Source: Diplonema japonicum (lineage: Eukaryota; Euglenozoa; Diplonemea; Diplonemida; Diplonemidae). Taken from it: a DNA stretch of 64,000 nt. The position numbers and the translations under genes were made by a program. The stretch's first letter is position 1. Each line of letters begins with the position of its first letter. The stretch is from the NCBI GenBank assembly GCA_964019335.1, contig OZ025742.1:1-64000 (forward strand). The letters run 5' to 3'. Below the pieces are notes generated by a model that was not told where the DNA came from, made no database searches, and saw nothing but the letters and a program-made list of their open reading frames with translations. Below, one piece after another: positions 27,658 through 37,789 of this stretch.

Positions 27658-27813
27658 CAATAGGTAATACGGTTTGTAAAGAAAGAAAATTGAAAGAAGT
27701 TGAGAAAGCAGATCGCAGAAAAGAGAGCTAAAAGAGGGTAAAAGAAGACATTGAAGTTGACAAGAAGTAAAAAAAAAAAAAAAAAAAAGGAAGCAGAGCA
27801 GAGGACGAGCAGT

Positions 27814-30096
27814 ATGGAGAGACTGCGAGCGGGGTTACGCGGGTACGGCCTGGGGCTGGAGGGAGGAGCCGGAGGGCTGTACGCGGTGGCGGGGTCGAAG
27901 ACGGGAAAGAAGGGACATGAGGTGCGGCGCCTCATGGTGCAGGAGCTGCGGGGCAACGACAAGGAGTACACGAAGCTCCTTGAGGAAGGCACAGACTACG
28001 ACGAGTACTGTGTCGCCCACTCGAAGGACGGGACGAGCGCAGACCTGGTCTGTGTGCTGGCAGTGGCTAGGGCCACGCGGATGGACATCAACGTCGCCAC
28101 CTTCTCAGGGGACACCTTCATCGTCTACCCGGTGCCTGGGAAACCGAAGAAGGGACAGAAGCCGGTCCACATCGCCTTCGACGGGAAGTCCTTCTACGGC
28201 GTCATCGAGCCGAGGACACCGTCGGCACTGAAAGGGGTGACAGCTACGGACTTCACCCCCCCAAAAGTAGGGGTCCCCGTAGCGGATGGACAGAAGAAGG
28301 CGTGGACGGTGGTCGGCAAACCACAACGAAAAGCAAGGATGACGAAGAAGGAGGAAAGGGCGTGGAAGCTAGAAAGCGACCAGTACAACGTCCCTTTCGT
28401 AACGTGGGAGGAGTTACTCGAGGGCAAGGACGGGGTAGCGATGGCCAGTGAAAAGTGCGTGGAGGAGGCAGCAGGACAGGAGTGGACGGGGAACAAGGCC
28501 TTATTGCTGAAGAAGGACGGTGAAGGAAGACACAAGCACGACATCGTTCTGCAAGATGGGAAGGCATACTCCAACAGACGGATGTTCGTGCTATTACTAT
28601 CCGGAAAAATAGAACGCGTCACAAGGGAGGACACACGGGACGTAAAGTTAGGGGAGCACTACAGCAGGGCAGCGGTAATCATACCGAAGGCATATGTACC
28701 TTCTTCACTGTGGGAGACGGCGGCAACGTCGCCAAGGAAGTGGCTGACAGAAGTCCTCAAGTTCGAGTCGATCATAGCAGTGTCCAAGGTGTCGAGCGGC
28801 CCGAACCCCCACGTAGACGCACTGGTGACGTTGCCGAAGGTCGAGCTCGCCAACATGGTAAAGGGGTCCGGAAGCAAAGGGGTCTTCATCAAACCAAGGG
28901 ATGGCAAGCCGCAGCCAGTTGCATGGCTGCCGAAAGAGACCACGCTGGAACAGGCGCTGAGCTTCGGCGAGGGACACGGCCTGGCCCTGAGGGAGTCCGA
29001 CGGGAGACTAGGTGTCAGAACCACAGAAGAAGGGAAGATTCCGCTGCTTAGCCGAATACTCGGAGAGGAGACGAGGAAGAGCGGACAACACGGGGAGCCG
29101 ATGTGGAGACTCTCGGGGCTCTACCGTGAGGCGGGGGAAGTGCAGGTGCGACACATCCTGCGGGCCATAGGATGGAATGGTGTACCAGTGCGCGGCAGCT
29201 GGGCGGGCAACACGAAGTGCTGGCTGATACGAGGACCGCAACCGCCGACGACATCCCTCCGTATTACGGGACCGCAGGGGGACGTTCTGCATTGCAGGAT
29301 TGCTCAGGATGAGGGACCACCACCGAACGGTAAGCCGAGGACAACCCAGGTGTGGGGCAGGGCGGCAACACCGGGAAAGTCGTTCCTGAACGCTCTCAAG
29401 AATGGCCCGACACAGGGGGGACCACGGCCCAGCACAAGCGACCCCGCCAGACACGGAAAGCAATCGGACTCAAAGCAGACAGGACCACGCCCCAGCACAG
29501 GTGGTGCCTCGACTGAGAAAGCGCAGAAGACAAAGACAGCAGAGAACAAACAACAAACCTCTGCAGTGGAAGACAGGCTCACCGCCATCGAGCGCGCCCT
29601 TAAAAAGATCGCGGGAGGACCGACACCGGAGGTCAAACCTACAGCGGAGGTAGAGAGGCTAAGGCAGGAAAACGCCCGACTGGAGAGGGAAGTCCAGAAA
29701 ATGGGGACGCAAATGGACATGATGTCCAAACAGATCGGGGAACTGATGAAGCAGGTTAAGAGCGGGCCGGCCCCCCTTGGACAGACCTTCGCACAGAAAA
29801 TAGCCCAAGGAAAAGAACAATCTTTTGACTTTACGGACGATGACGACGACTTGGGACCCCCACCAACAGAAGAAGACGAGGAAATGGAACGAGAACCAGA
29901 GGGAGAGGACGAGGACGAAGATTGCGATTGGAGAATCTGCAAGGCGACCGGGAGCTCACACGTTTTCAACAATGTGTTCCATCACTGGGACGCGGGATGC
30001 AGTGTTTGTGGGGAGGCCCTCACGAAGAAGAGACAAGGTGTAAAGTGCCTCCAGCAGGATTGTATGGTGTGTGTTTGCCGAGCATGCGCGAAGTGA
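27814..30096 (+). CDS. Element 3 ORF1: OTU-like (Cys-less) domain, coiled coil, zinc finger
   Basis: 760 residues from ATG 27814, which follows an A tract by 25 bp. Residues ~1-135 resemble an OTU cysteine-protease fold: GGAGGLYAV where OTUs have DG.CLF.A, then HEVRRLMVQELRGN, ADLVCVLAVAR and SFYGVIEP at the usual His block. The nucleophilic Cys appears replaced by Gly and the His by Phe/Tyr, so any protease activity is doubtful. An unassigned globular region follows (~140-520), then a low-complexity linker, a coiled coil (AEVERLRQENARLEREVQ, ~615-665), an acidic stretch, and a C-terminal zinc finger (CSVCG...CLQQDCMVCVCRAC). The probable role is RNP formation. It ends in TGA (UGAC context), in frame with ORF2. 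Confidence 0.75.
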   Translation: MERLRAGLRGYGLGLEGGAGGLYAVAGSKTGKKGHEVRRLMVQELRGNDKEYTKLLEEGTDYDEYCVAHSKDGTSADLVCVLAVARATRMDINVATFSGDTFIVYPVPGKPKKGQKPVHIAFDGKSFYGVIEPRTPSALKGVTATDFTPPKVGVPVADGQKKAWTVVGKPQRKARMTKKEERAWKLESDQYNVPFVTWEELLEGKDGVAMASEKCVEEAAGQEWTGNKALLLKKDGEGRHKHDIVLQDGKAYSNRRMFVLLLSGKIERVTREDTRDVKLGEHYSRAAVIIPKAYVPSSLWETAATSPRKWLTEVLKFESIIAVSKVSSGPNPHVDALVTLPKVELANMVKGSGSKGVFIKPRDGKPQPVAWLPKETTLEQALSFGEGHGLALRESDGRLGVRTTEEGKIPLLSRILGEETRKSGQHGEPMWRLSGLYREAGEVQVRHILRAIGWNGVPVRGSWAGNTKCWLIRGPQPPTTSLRITGPQGDVLHCRIAQDEGPPPNGKPRTTQVWGRAATPGKSFLNALKNGPTQGGPRPSTSDPARHGKQSDSKQTGPRPSTGGASTEKAQKTKTAENKQQTSAVEDRLTAIERALKKIAGGPTPEVKPTAEVERLRQENARLEREVQKMGTQMDMMSKQIGELMKQVKSGPAPLGQTFAQKIAQGKEQSFDFTDDDDDLGPPPTEEDEEMEREPEGEDEDEDCDWRICKATGSSHVFNNVFHHWDAGCSVCGEALTKKRQGVKCLQQDCMVCVCRACAK
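30094..30096 (+). other. Candidate readthrough TGA between element 3 ORF1 and ORF2
   Basis: ORF1 and ORF2 are in the same frame with only this TGA between them. ORF2 has no in-frame ATG before its 2A motif; the first Met lies inside the endonuclease domain. The tetranucleotide TGAC is a known leaky stop context. ORF2 therefore seems to need readthrough or another non-AUG mechanism. Confidence 0.6.
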
Positions 30097-33000
30097 CATG
30101 AAGTGAACGATGACCCCCACTCACGCGCCAATCCCCTCCCCTCATCATCATCAAAATCGATATCATCAGTAACATCATCATCATCAACATCACTTGAACC
30201 ATCGAAATATGACCCAAAAGGGTTAGCCGAAAAGAAATTCGAGCGACTGGTCGTGGATGGGATAGAGCCAAACCCGGGACCCATCGTGCCCCGCCCGCCA
30301 GCGGGGAATAGCTTCACGATCCTAACACATAATGGATCGTCATTGAACAACCGTCTCGGAGAGTACGCGGGTGTCCTCCCGGATGTGTTCTGCATGCAGG
30401 AGACGGCACTCACGGCGCAAACGCAGTTGGAAATAGAACGAGTACTGAGAGAGGACGAGTGGGGGAAGCAGTACGAAAGGCTGTGGAGCAAACCGCAACC
30501 GGGGAGGAAGTCCAAGGGAGTCACCTCGCTGACCATAGCAGAACGAGGAGGGCTGGGAACACTGGTGAAGAAGCCGAGGACAGCAGTTCGATGTGAAACG
30601 AGCGGACCGCACAAAGATCGGTGGACGCACGTCAAGGTGTCGCTAGACGCCGACAAACGCTGGTTCCACATAGTGAACGTCTACTGCCACTCCGGCCAGG
30701 ACCCCATCAAGAAGGGAAAGCGAGAGGAACTCCTGAACTACATACTGCACCGCCTGAGGTTTGAGCTTGGGAACGTGCCAGTGGCGGTGGTGGGGGATTT
30801 CAACACCGATGAACACCGATCCCCAGTACTGAAGAAAGCCCTGCAGACAGATTGGATTGACGCCGCGGACTTCTGTGCGAGGCGGGAAGGGACACCACTG
30901 GAGGACACCTTCGTGAAGACCAACTGTGGGACAAGGATTGACAGGATCTTGTTGAACGCGGTGGCAGCGCAGGGCCTCAGACACTGTAGGGTGGACGGCT
31001 CAATTCTGGGCTCAGATCACCGCTGCTTGGCCGTGACCCTCAACGTCCCGGCCTTCCACCAGGAAGTCCTGAGATATGTGGTGCCGCAGGAGATCCCGAA
31101 GACGAAGAGAGCGCCTGCCGCGGTGGCGGCAAACCTGGTGCAGGAGTCGAGATACAAGGAGTACATCGCAGCAAAGAAGCCGACAGAAGCGCTGACGGAA
31201 ATCTCGAACATGGCGGAGACGTACCTCTTACATGGGTACGAAGGACCATCACGAGGATCGTACACAGGGAGGGGAAACGTGCGGAGGCCAATACCCATGG
31301 AACTAAGCGCGAGGTCGACGGGGACGGCAGTCGGGGCTGCCCCCACCAGGCAGATACGGCTCGAGAAGCTCAAGAAGAAGATACGAGCAGGACAAGACAG
31401 GATATCGCGACTGCAGGAGGAAGGAGGCTGCGGAGTGATGTCGACAGAGACCCGTAACTTGTTGAGGAACATCTCAAAGCTAGGAGGAGAGCTGGGGATA
31501 GAACACTGCCGTGTGGACGACGCAGAGAGCGTAGACGTGATCCAGGAGGACCTAGAAGTGGCTGAATGCTTCACCGAGGGAGAGCTTGCTGACCTGATAA
31601 CGAGCAGGAAAAGAGCACAAACGCGTGCCTACGAACGTTCGATCCGCACAAACTTCGCGAAGGAGAGAAGGCACGTGACGGCCTGGATGAATAACAGCAC
31701 CAAGCAAGGGACACAAACAGTGGATGCAGCAGACGGGGGAGTGACGGCCAACCTGAAGAAGATGGACAAAGTGATGCGGACGGCGTGGTCGGACATCTTC
31801 TGCGCACGAACACCAGAAGACGAGCCGCAGTTCGACGAGTTCCAGAGACGGTACGGTGAGCACATCAAGAGCAACCCGATGGCACACGCCCCCATCGACG
31901 CCAAGCTGCTGAAAGAGGTGATCGGTAAGAAAGCGGACAAGGGGGCATGCGGCGTGGACGGCTGGCGGATTGGTGAGTTGAAGCGCCTGCCGGCTCCGAT
32001 CCTACAAGCGTTTGCGGACCTCTTCAACTTGATAGAGGAGACGGGCGAATGGCCGATGCAGGTCACGACGGCACTCGTATCCCTCATCCCAAAGGGGGAA
32101 GGAACGGCACCTCTGGATCACCGACCGATCACAGTGACCAGTACCATTTACCGGCTGTGGGCAAGTGCACGACTGGTGCAGGTACTGAAATGGCAGGAGA
32201 GGTGGATCACACCACGACAACATGGTTTCAGGCCTAAACACAGCACGACCTCGGCGCTGATTGACTTATGCACGAAGCTAGAACTGGCACTGGTGGAGGA
32301 CGAGCCGCTAGAAGGACTTGCATTGGACTTCAGGAAGTGCTTCGACCTGGTCCCGCAACAATTGTCGCACGAACTGATGCTGGCCCTGGGACTAGACCCA
32401 GCAATCGCACGAGCACTCCAAGGAATGTACGGGCAAATCTCGAGGAGATTCAAGTTCCCCATAGGAATAGGGGCCACCTTTAAAGCAACGAATGGGATAC
32501 TCCAGGGGTGCCCGCTGTCGGTGATCATTATAAACGCCTTACTGGCGGTGATGATCAGGACAATCGAGAAGGAAGCACCTGGAACGGAGGTTCTGTCCTA
32601 TGCAGATGACACGTACCTTCTGGCAGAGTTGGAGAAGACCTTGCAGGCTGCGGTAAACGGAACTTTGGAGTTCTGCGGACTCACTGGGATGAAGCTTAAC
32701 CCGGAGAAAACGGTAGCGTTTGGCACGAAGAAGGGCTTCCGGTCAAAAGTGCTGGGTGATAGGACAGTAACACAGAAAGGGAGAGAGGTCGCAGTCCCCT
32801 ATAGAACAGTGACGTCGTTCAAGGCACTGGGCGTGATGGTGTTCACGAACAGGACAGGAACGACGTGGAACGAGCCAGCGACGGAAGCGGCCAACAAGCT
32901 AGACCGGCTGGGAGGGACAAGCCTGTCCTTCGAAACAAAAGGATACCTGATTGGAACATCGGTCTTGCCGTCGTGCCTCTACAGCAGCCCGTTCTCCCCT

Positions 33001-34450
33001 CCGAGTGATGAGGCGCTGAAGAAGCTAACAACGAGAGTGACCTGCAACCTATGGGGGCCTCACTTCCGAGGACGATCGCCTGCAGCGGTGAATACGGTTT
33101 TGCTGAAAGGACACATCAATGACCCGTTGTCCTACGTCATCTGTCACTCGCTAAAAGTGATATCGAGCGCGCTGGAAAGGACAGGGTCTTGGACAGAGAG
33201 TGCGACAAATAGTGCAGAGGTACGGCTCACAGAGGACCCCCCTGGGACCGGTGGGGAATCTGATATGCAGGTGGATGCCGAGAATCGGATGGGACTGGGA
33301 GAAGATGGAAATAGCCACAGAACTTGAGTGGCCCAAGCGAGGAAGCGCCTTCAGGGCGGCTGTAAGGGCAGCCAGGAGTGCGACACTAGCAACGGAACGG
33401 AAGACGGTCAGCGGACTCGGGGAAGGAGCAGATCCCAAAACGAATGACCTCTGGAGGACAGCTAAAGATCGCCATCTAGCTTTCTGTATCAAGAGGGTAA
33501 TTGCGGGAGGGATCCCCTACCTAAGTCCGTATGCCAGAGCAGGACCAAAGTGTGTACCCCCCACGAAGGAGGACGACGAGTCCGAGGGACGGAGCGAAGA
33601 AGAGGAAGATCAAGACGAGCCAGCGGCGCATGAAGGACAAGACGAGTCGGGATTTGAATGTGACCTCTGCCCGACCAAGCATGCGGACACAGTAACACTG
33701 CTACGCCACCAGCTGTACGAGTGCCCGCCAGCACGAGAGGAGCTGATACGGGAGGAGATGGAACCACTGCGCGACAGGACGGGATGGCCGCTCTGCCTCG
33801 AGCTGCATGCCATCCTACCAAGGGGGAACGGGTTCGAACACCTGGAGAAGCTGCAGCGATACCTGGCAATGGTGGTGGAAAAGCGGGACGAAGGGCTGAT
33901 GCAGGCAGAAGGCGGCAACAAGAAGCTACCATGGGAGCGGGAAGTGACAGGCAAAGTGACCCCGGTACCGACGACAGCACAGCTGGGGACAGTGGTGGGA
34001 CTGCTGGAGCAATTCGGGGAACCACTACTGGAATGGATGGGAAAGCTGCGATGGGTGGAGGGCGACACCGACTCGGAGGTTTCGGCAGCTGAACTTGCAC
34101 TCGACTTTGAGGAGACAACCGGAAAGTCACTGGGAGTCTACAACATGCAGAGGAAGGCACGCAGAATCAAGCTGTTGGTGGAGAGAGCCAACGCAGTGTG
34201 CAGAACGAGACGGATAAGACGCCCCTTCCCTGCGGACGGGGCAAAGAGGGTCAAGTCGCTCACAGCGATCGGAGGCAAGGCTGCAATAGGCTTTAACAGG
34301 AGACCGATCTTCGCATCAAGACAGACAGCGCAAAAGCTACAGGAGTTGAAAGGGACATACAAGAAAGAACGCGTGTCGAGACTACGAAAAGCTTTAAAGG
34401 CGACAATAGGAACGAAGGCTATGCTCCAGAAGGGGAGCATTAATAGATAG
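30097..34450 (+). pseudogene. Element 3 ORF2: 2A-APE-RT with C-terminal zinc finger, one frameshift
   Basis: First segment 30097-33327: a Ser-rich linker, a 2A-like GIEPNPGP (30259-30282), APE endonuclease (VVGDFNTDEH, LGSDHRC), RT with GACGVDGWR, HGFRPKHST, LDFRKCFDL, GILQGCPLS and YADD (32599-32610). The frame is lost near 33198 and continues in another frame to 34450, where RQIVQRYGSQRT leads into a typical post-RT region, then an acidic linker and a CDLC...H...C finger. A single missing base near 33198 explains the shift; it could be a mutation, a sequencing error or, less likely, programmed frameshifting. No RNase H domain is present. All RT and APE catalytic motifs are intact. Confidence 0.8.
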
Positions 34451-34926
34451 GAACTCACACCACAAGAGGCTGTCCTCGAGTGGGATTGTCTTTTACTATG
34501 AGTTTTTTTTCTTTTTCTTTTTTTGGCTTGTGTTTATGCGTGAATCAAAAGAAAAAAGAACCCCCCCCCCCCCCCCCCGATCAGAGTGGTTATCTGTACG
34601 GGTAATTATTTTTTCTTTTGGCTCATTGTACCCCCCCAAAAAAAGATGAAGGAAACTGGCGGATTCTGAAAACTTGATCTTCAGTTCGAGAAATTATATG
34701 GGGGGGGATGAGCTTTATTTTAGGGTTTACAGTGCTAACCATTCCTTGTTCAGTACTACAAGTGAGTCACTTTATTGCACTGTTTCTTTAATTTTTCGAG
34801 GCGAAGAAGAGGCCCTTAAAAGAGGGGGAAAAAAAAAAATAGAAATCACCTTAACAATGGTGAAGCAGAAAAACGAGTGAGTGACACTGCAACAATTTCT
34901 TCTTCTTCTTCTTCTTCTTTTTTTTC
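34451..34926 (+). other. Element 3 3' UTR and flank, homopolymer-rich
   Basis: Contains the 3' UTR motif with GGCTGTCCTC (34468-34477), T tracts, an 18-C run (34561-34578) and AT-rich sequence. No gene. Confidence 0.5.
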
Positions 34927-34943
34927 TCGAAAAAGCTTTAAAG

Positions 34944-35003
34944 GTTCAGGCTCCTGTCACATACCGCAGGTACCCTTAAATCTCTCTCTTTTTTTTTTTT
35001 TTT
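34944..35003 (+). repeat. 60-bp dispersed repeat, copy a
   Basis: TTCAGG start, a CCTGT..GCAGG hairpin, GTACCCTTAAAT, then a T run. Same family as copies at 35010, 58508 and (inverted) 58664. It lies inside a retroelement fragment next to AAAGG/AGGCGA, suggesting insertion with a short duplication. Confidence 0.65.
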
Positions 35004-35009
35004 AGGCGA

Positions 35010-35069
35010 TCCTGTCACATACTGCAGGTTCCCTTCAAAGGCATCTTTTTTTTTTTTTTTTTTTTTTTT
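35010..35069 (+). repeat. 60-bp dispersed repeat, copy b
   Basis: Exactly the same length as copy a: CCTGTCACATACTGCAGG, GTTCCCTTCAAAGG, T run. It is flanked by AGGCGA (35004-35009) and AAGGCGA (35070-35076). Confidence 0.65.
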
Positions 35070-35210
35070 AAGGCGACAATAGGAACGAAAGCTGTGTTCC
35101 AGAAGGGGAGCATTAATAGATACGAGCTCAGGCCACGTGAGGCTGTCCTCAGGTGGGATTTTCTTTTTCTATGAGTTTTTTTTTTTTTTTTTCTTTTTTT
35201 TTTTTTTTAA

Positions 35211-37399
35211 CCATTAAAGGACGGGGGTTTTTGGGCAAAAAAAAGGTCACCATCGACTTTTTTATTTTCTAAAATTAAAACATCCTCGAGCATGCAACCA
35301 TAGAACGACGCTTGTGTAAAAGAAAATACATCACCCAGGAGGGACAAAAAACACCCCCAGACGCCCCTCAAAGGCCCTGGGAAGTGAATAGAATAAGGAA
35401 TTGAAGTGAAATTTATTGTAAAACCCCACCCATAGGTTAGACACTTCCTTACTTTTTTCGCTTGGGCCTCGGGGTGCTAGGGGGGGTTTTGCTTTTGGGA
35501 CTTGGCTCAGATGACGACCTGGGGAGAAGGGTATGTGTTTGGAGACGCTGGTACCTTAGGCGTTTCTTCGGTGTGGCCGGGCCTCCAGAGGGGGTAGATT
35601 GGGGTGGGTAAACCACTGGTTCGTGATAGTCCGCAAAGCAAGCTGGGCACAGATGCACGTTACAAGCCTTGCAGATGGAGATAGTTTGCACCCGGACCCC
35701 CAAAACACGCATGTGGTGTGTCCATTGTCTTGCTGCATCCAGTTTTTTGGACCAGTGACCTTTGGTGAAGTCGCGCCTGGCATCTTCCCTGGGCCCCTCG
35801 GTCCCCATTTCAGAACGGGTGCTTGCTGGGCGGTTGTTTCCGGACTGGCGCATGACAGTCGAAAAGCTGTTGTCGCTCATCGCAAACCCGTTTTTGGGCC
35901 TGCCTGGGCCTACTTGCTTCTTCACTGGGGCAAGATTAGGTACATTCTGTCGGTTTTCTTCGGATTGTTACCACCATTGACTGGACTTTCCTCGGATTGT
36001 TTCCACCACAAACCCGATTCCCACATCTGTTGTACAAGGGCAACGCCAGTATAGAAGTTATCGATGCCGGGGTACAAGGGGAACGCTACCGATGCCGAGC
36101 CATCCACCAGGTGGACACGAATAGTGGCATCGACAAGTCACGTGGGGTGTGCTTTCAGACTGAGCACGACGTTCACTTCATGTCAAGCAAGACGCCATTG
36201 AAGGCACCGCAGAAGATACGGGAGAACGTTGTAAGAGCTTTCATTGTCGCGCTCGAGCTGCAGGGCTCGAAGCAGAGCTCCGCCGCCGAGACATTCTGGT
36301 CGCCATGTTGTCCTTTTTTGGCATCATAAGCATTGGTGCTTCTGCAGTGATCACGTGGTACGCCAATCCTGCACGCGAGTCAGGGCTCCCAAACACCAGC
36401 ACCCCCCTACAATGACCTCGATCCTTCACCAAATGGGAAGGTAATATGCCAAGTGCTGAGATACCTCACATCGGGGTCCACAGTGCTGTGTTTGATTGCT
36501 TTTTCACGCTTTTACAATGGTATTAGCACTGCGGACAGTAGATCGACAAGTTGAACACGACCCTGTGTCAGATCCTGTCCGTGCACAGCCTCACCTGTCC
36601 TCTTTGCAGGCTGGAATACTCTGAAGCGATGCCTACCGTGTGACTTGATCATACTCTCATCAATGATCGATTCTCCGGGGGAATAGTGTTGCAGACAGGT
36701 AGGGGAGCAAGAATCTTATTTTTTGCAACCTGTCTGTCTCTTCACCCCTCCAAAATGCAACGACCGCTGTAAGCGCAAAAAGCAGTAACGTTTCATTACA
36801 CTTGCCAAAAAAAAGGTGTGGCGAGGGCACAAATGGTCGGCCAGTAAACTTTTATGCCAGCCTTGCGGATGATGTCCATGAGCACCCACAAGGCCACAAA
36901 CTGATAGATATCGTCCACAGTGAAGTCAAAGTCGGGGTTGTGGTGCTTGCAAACGGTGCAAAGAGATTTCACAAACCCCATTGAGATGAACAGCTTGGAA
37001 ATCCTTGATGCACTCATGTGGGAAAAGGGTGATTTCTGCCCCCCCTGCCCTGTCACTTCTTACGCGTAACCTGCGTAATATCGCTCTCACAGGGCATATT
37101 TTCACTCTTCTCGTCACTACTGGCGCTAGGTGAGGTCCCATCGTCAGTGAGAATGTCCCCTTTGGCACTCCCGAACTCGTCTGAATCAGTACTGCTCATA
37201 TGAGCTTTCGTGCCACCAAAAACAGGTTTCGAGGGTGTTTTTGGAGGTTAATCTAGGGGCCAAAAGTGATTTTCGATGGAAAAGAAATCGCGGAACTAGG
37301 TCATTCTGTGCAAGGGTAAGGGTCTATGGTACTTAAAATGCCTATACAAAAATTTTAATTTTTTGATCGCTAGATAACTAGCGCATCGTCCTTTAATGG
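35211..37399 (-). mobile_element. piggyBac-like DNA transposon with exact TIRs
   Basis: CCATTAAAGGACG at 35211-35223 and its perfect inverted copy at 37387-37399 define 13-bp TIRs. Each is flanked on the outside by TTAA (35207-35210 and 37400-37403), the piggyBac target-site duplication. The 2189-bp element carries transposase remains on the - strand. It inserted at the T-rich end of the truncated retroelement copy, so it is younger than that copy. Confidence 0.92.
35449..37200 (-). pseudogene. piggyBac transposase, degraded or intron-split
   Basis: On the - strand in order: an N-terminal block DDIYQFVALWVLMDIIRKAG...ATPFF (36810-36920), DRLQKIRFLLPYL (~36700), a first catalytic block PGESIIDESMIKSHGR (~36670, Asp of IDE), a second block GIDNFYTGVALVQQMW (~36050), and a C-terminal Cys-rich finger CKACNVHLCPACFADYH with a basic tail (35449-35925; GRPKNG nearby). 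The blocks lie in different frames. The frame break between YLSAT and YSPGE is shared with the fragment at 38913-39270, so it predates the split of the two copies. Probably non-functional; introns are an alternative for some breaks. Confidence 0.8.
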
Positions 37400-37428
37400 T
37401 TAATTTTTTTTTTTGTATCTCTCTCCCA

Positions 37429-37612
37429 GGGGCTATGTTGGCAAGAAACGGGCGTTTGCCGCTTCCTTACGCCCCCGGATCCGGAATGTCCAAAGGTTCA
37501 CTGAATTTCTTTTTCTCGGAATTCTTAAAAATAATATACGTTTCCGTTTCCATATTTTCAGGGGAAAAAAAAAAGAAAGCTTGGAAACTCGTTTCCTTGC
37601 CAACATAGCCCC
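37429..37612. mobile_element. 184-bp MITE with ~22-bp terminal inverted repeats
   Basis: It starts GGGGCTATGTTGGCAAG and ends with the complement CTTGCCAACATAGCCCC; the match extends through GAAAC with one indel. The interior is non-coding and A/T-rich. No convincing target duplication was found, so the superfamily is not assigned. Confidence 0.65.
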
Positions 37613-37675
37613 TCCCCACTCTCTATCTTCACAATTTCGATAAAAAGACCTCGTTTCTAGATTTCTTTTATTTGC

Positions 37676-37725
37676 GAACAGTGAGCACCTCCATGCAAAC
37701 TGAAACTTTATCGAATTTATTTTAT
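37676..37725 (+). repeat. Dispersed repeat (AACAGTGAGCACC family), copy 1
   Basis: AACAGTGAGCACCTCCATGC...ACTGAAACTTTATCGA. It recurs almost identically at 45570-45615 after a retroelement-like coding fragment and degenerately at 50962. It is probably a 3' UTR piece of a retroelement family. Confidence 0.55.
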
Positions 37726-37776
37726 TTGTCATTCCCACCCCTTTCCCCCCCGAGTGAAGGTGCGGCGTAGGTCATT

Positions 37777-37789
37777 GCACACGTGTCAC
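37777..37789 (+). promoter_or_regulatory. CACGTG palindrome upstream of Cys-rich pseudogene
   Basis: The same 13-mer GCACACGTGTCAC as at 23257, at a similar distance upstream of the broken copy. This shows that the duplication included promoter sequence or that the site is under selection. Confidence 0.4.

Larger units (their letters stand above)
27690..34510 (+). mobile_element. Element 3: non-LTR retrotransposon with OTU-like ORF1
   Basis: ORF1 (27814-30096), an in-frame TGA, then ORF2 with a 2A-like motif, APE endonuclease, RT and a Cys/His tail but no RNase H. RT motif B is GILQGCPLS, unlike the GVPQG of elements A, 1 and 2, so it is a different clade; similar RTs are familiar from dinoflagellate and other protist elements. 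The 3' UTR carries the motif GGCTGTCCTCGAGTGGGAT and ends in T-rich sequence. Ends are approximate and no target-site duplication was identified. One frameshift near 33198 breaks ORF2. Confidence 0.8.
34927..35206 (+). mobile_element. 5'-truncated element-3-like copy, split by two 60-bp insertions
   Basis: AAGCTTTAAAGG at about 34932-34943 and AAGGCGACAATAGGAACGAA from 35070 match consecutive parts of the element 3 ORF2 3' end and 3' UTR (34386-34500). They are separated by two 60-bp repeat copies (34944-35003 and 35010-35069) with AGGCGA between them. The second part continues through the stop codon region, GGCTGTCCTC and ATGAG followed by a T run. It is a solo 3' end, as left by abortive retrotransposition. 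Confidence 0.75.
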
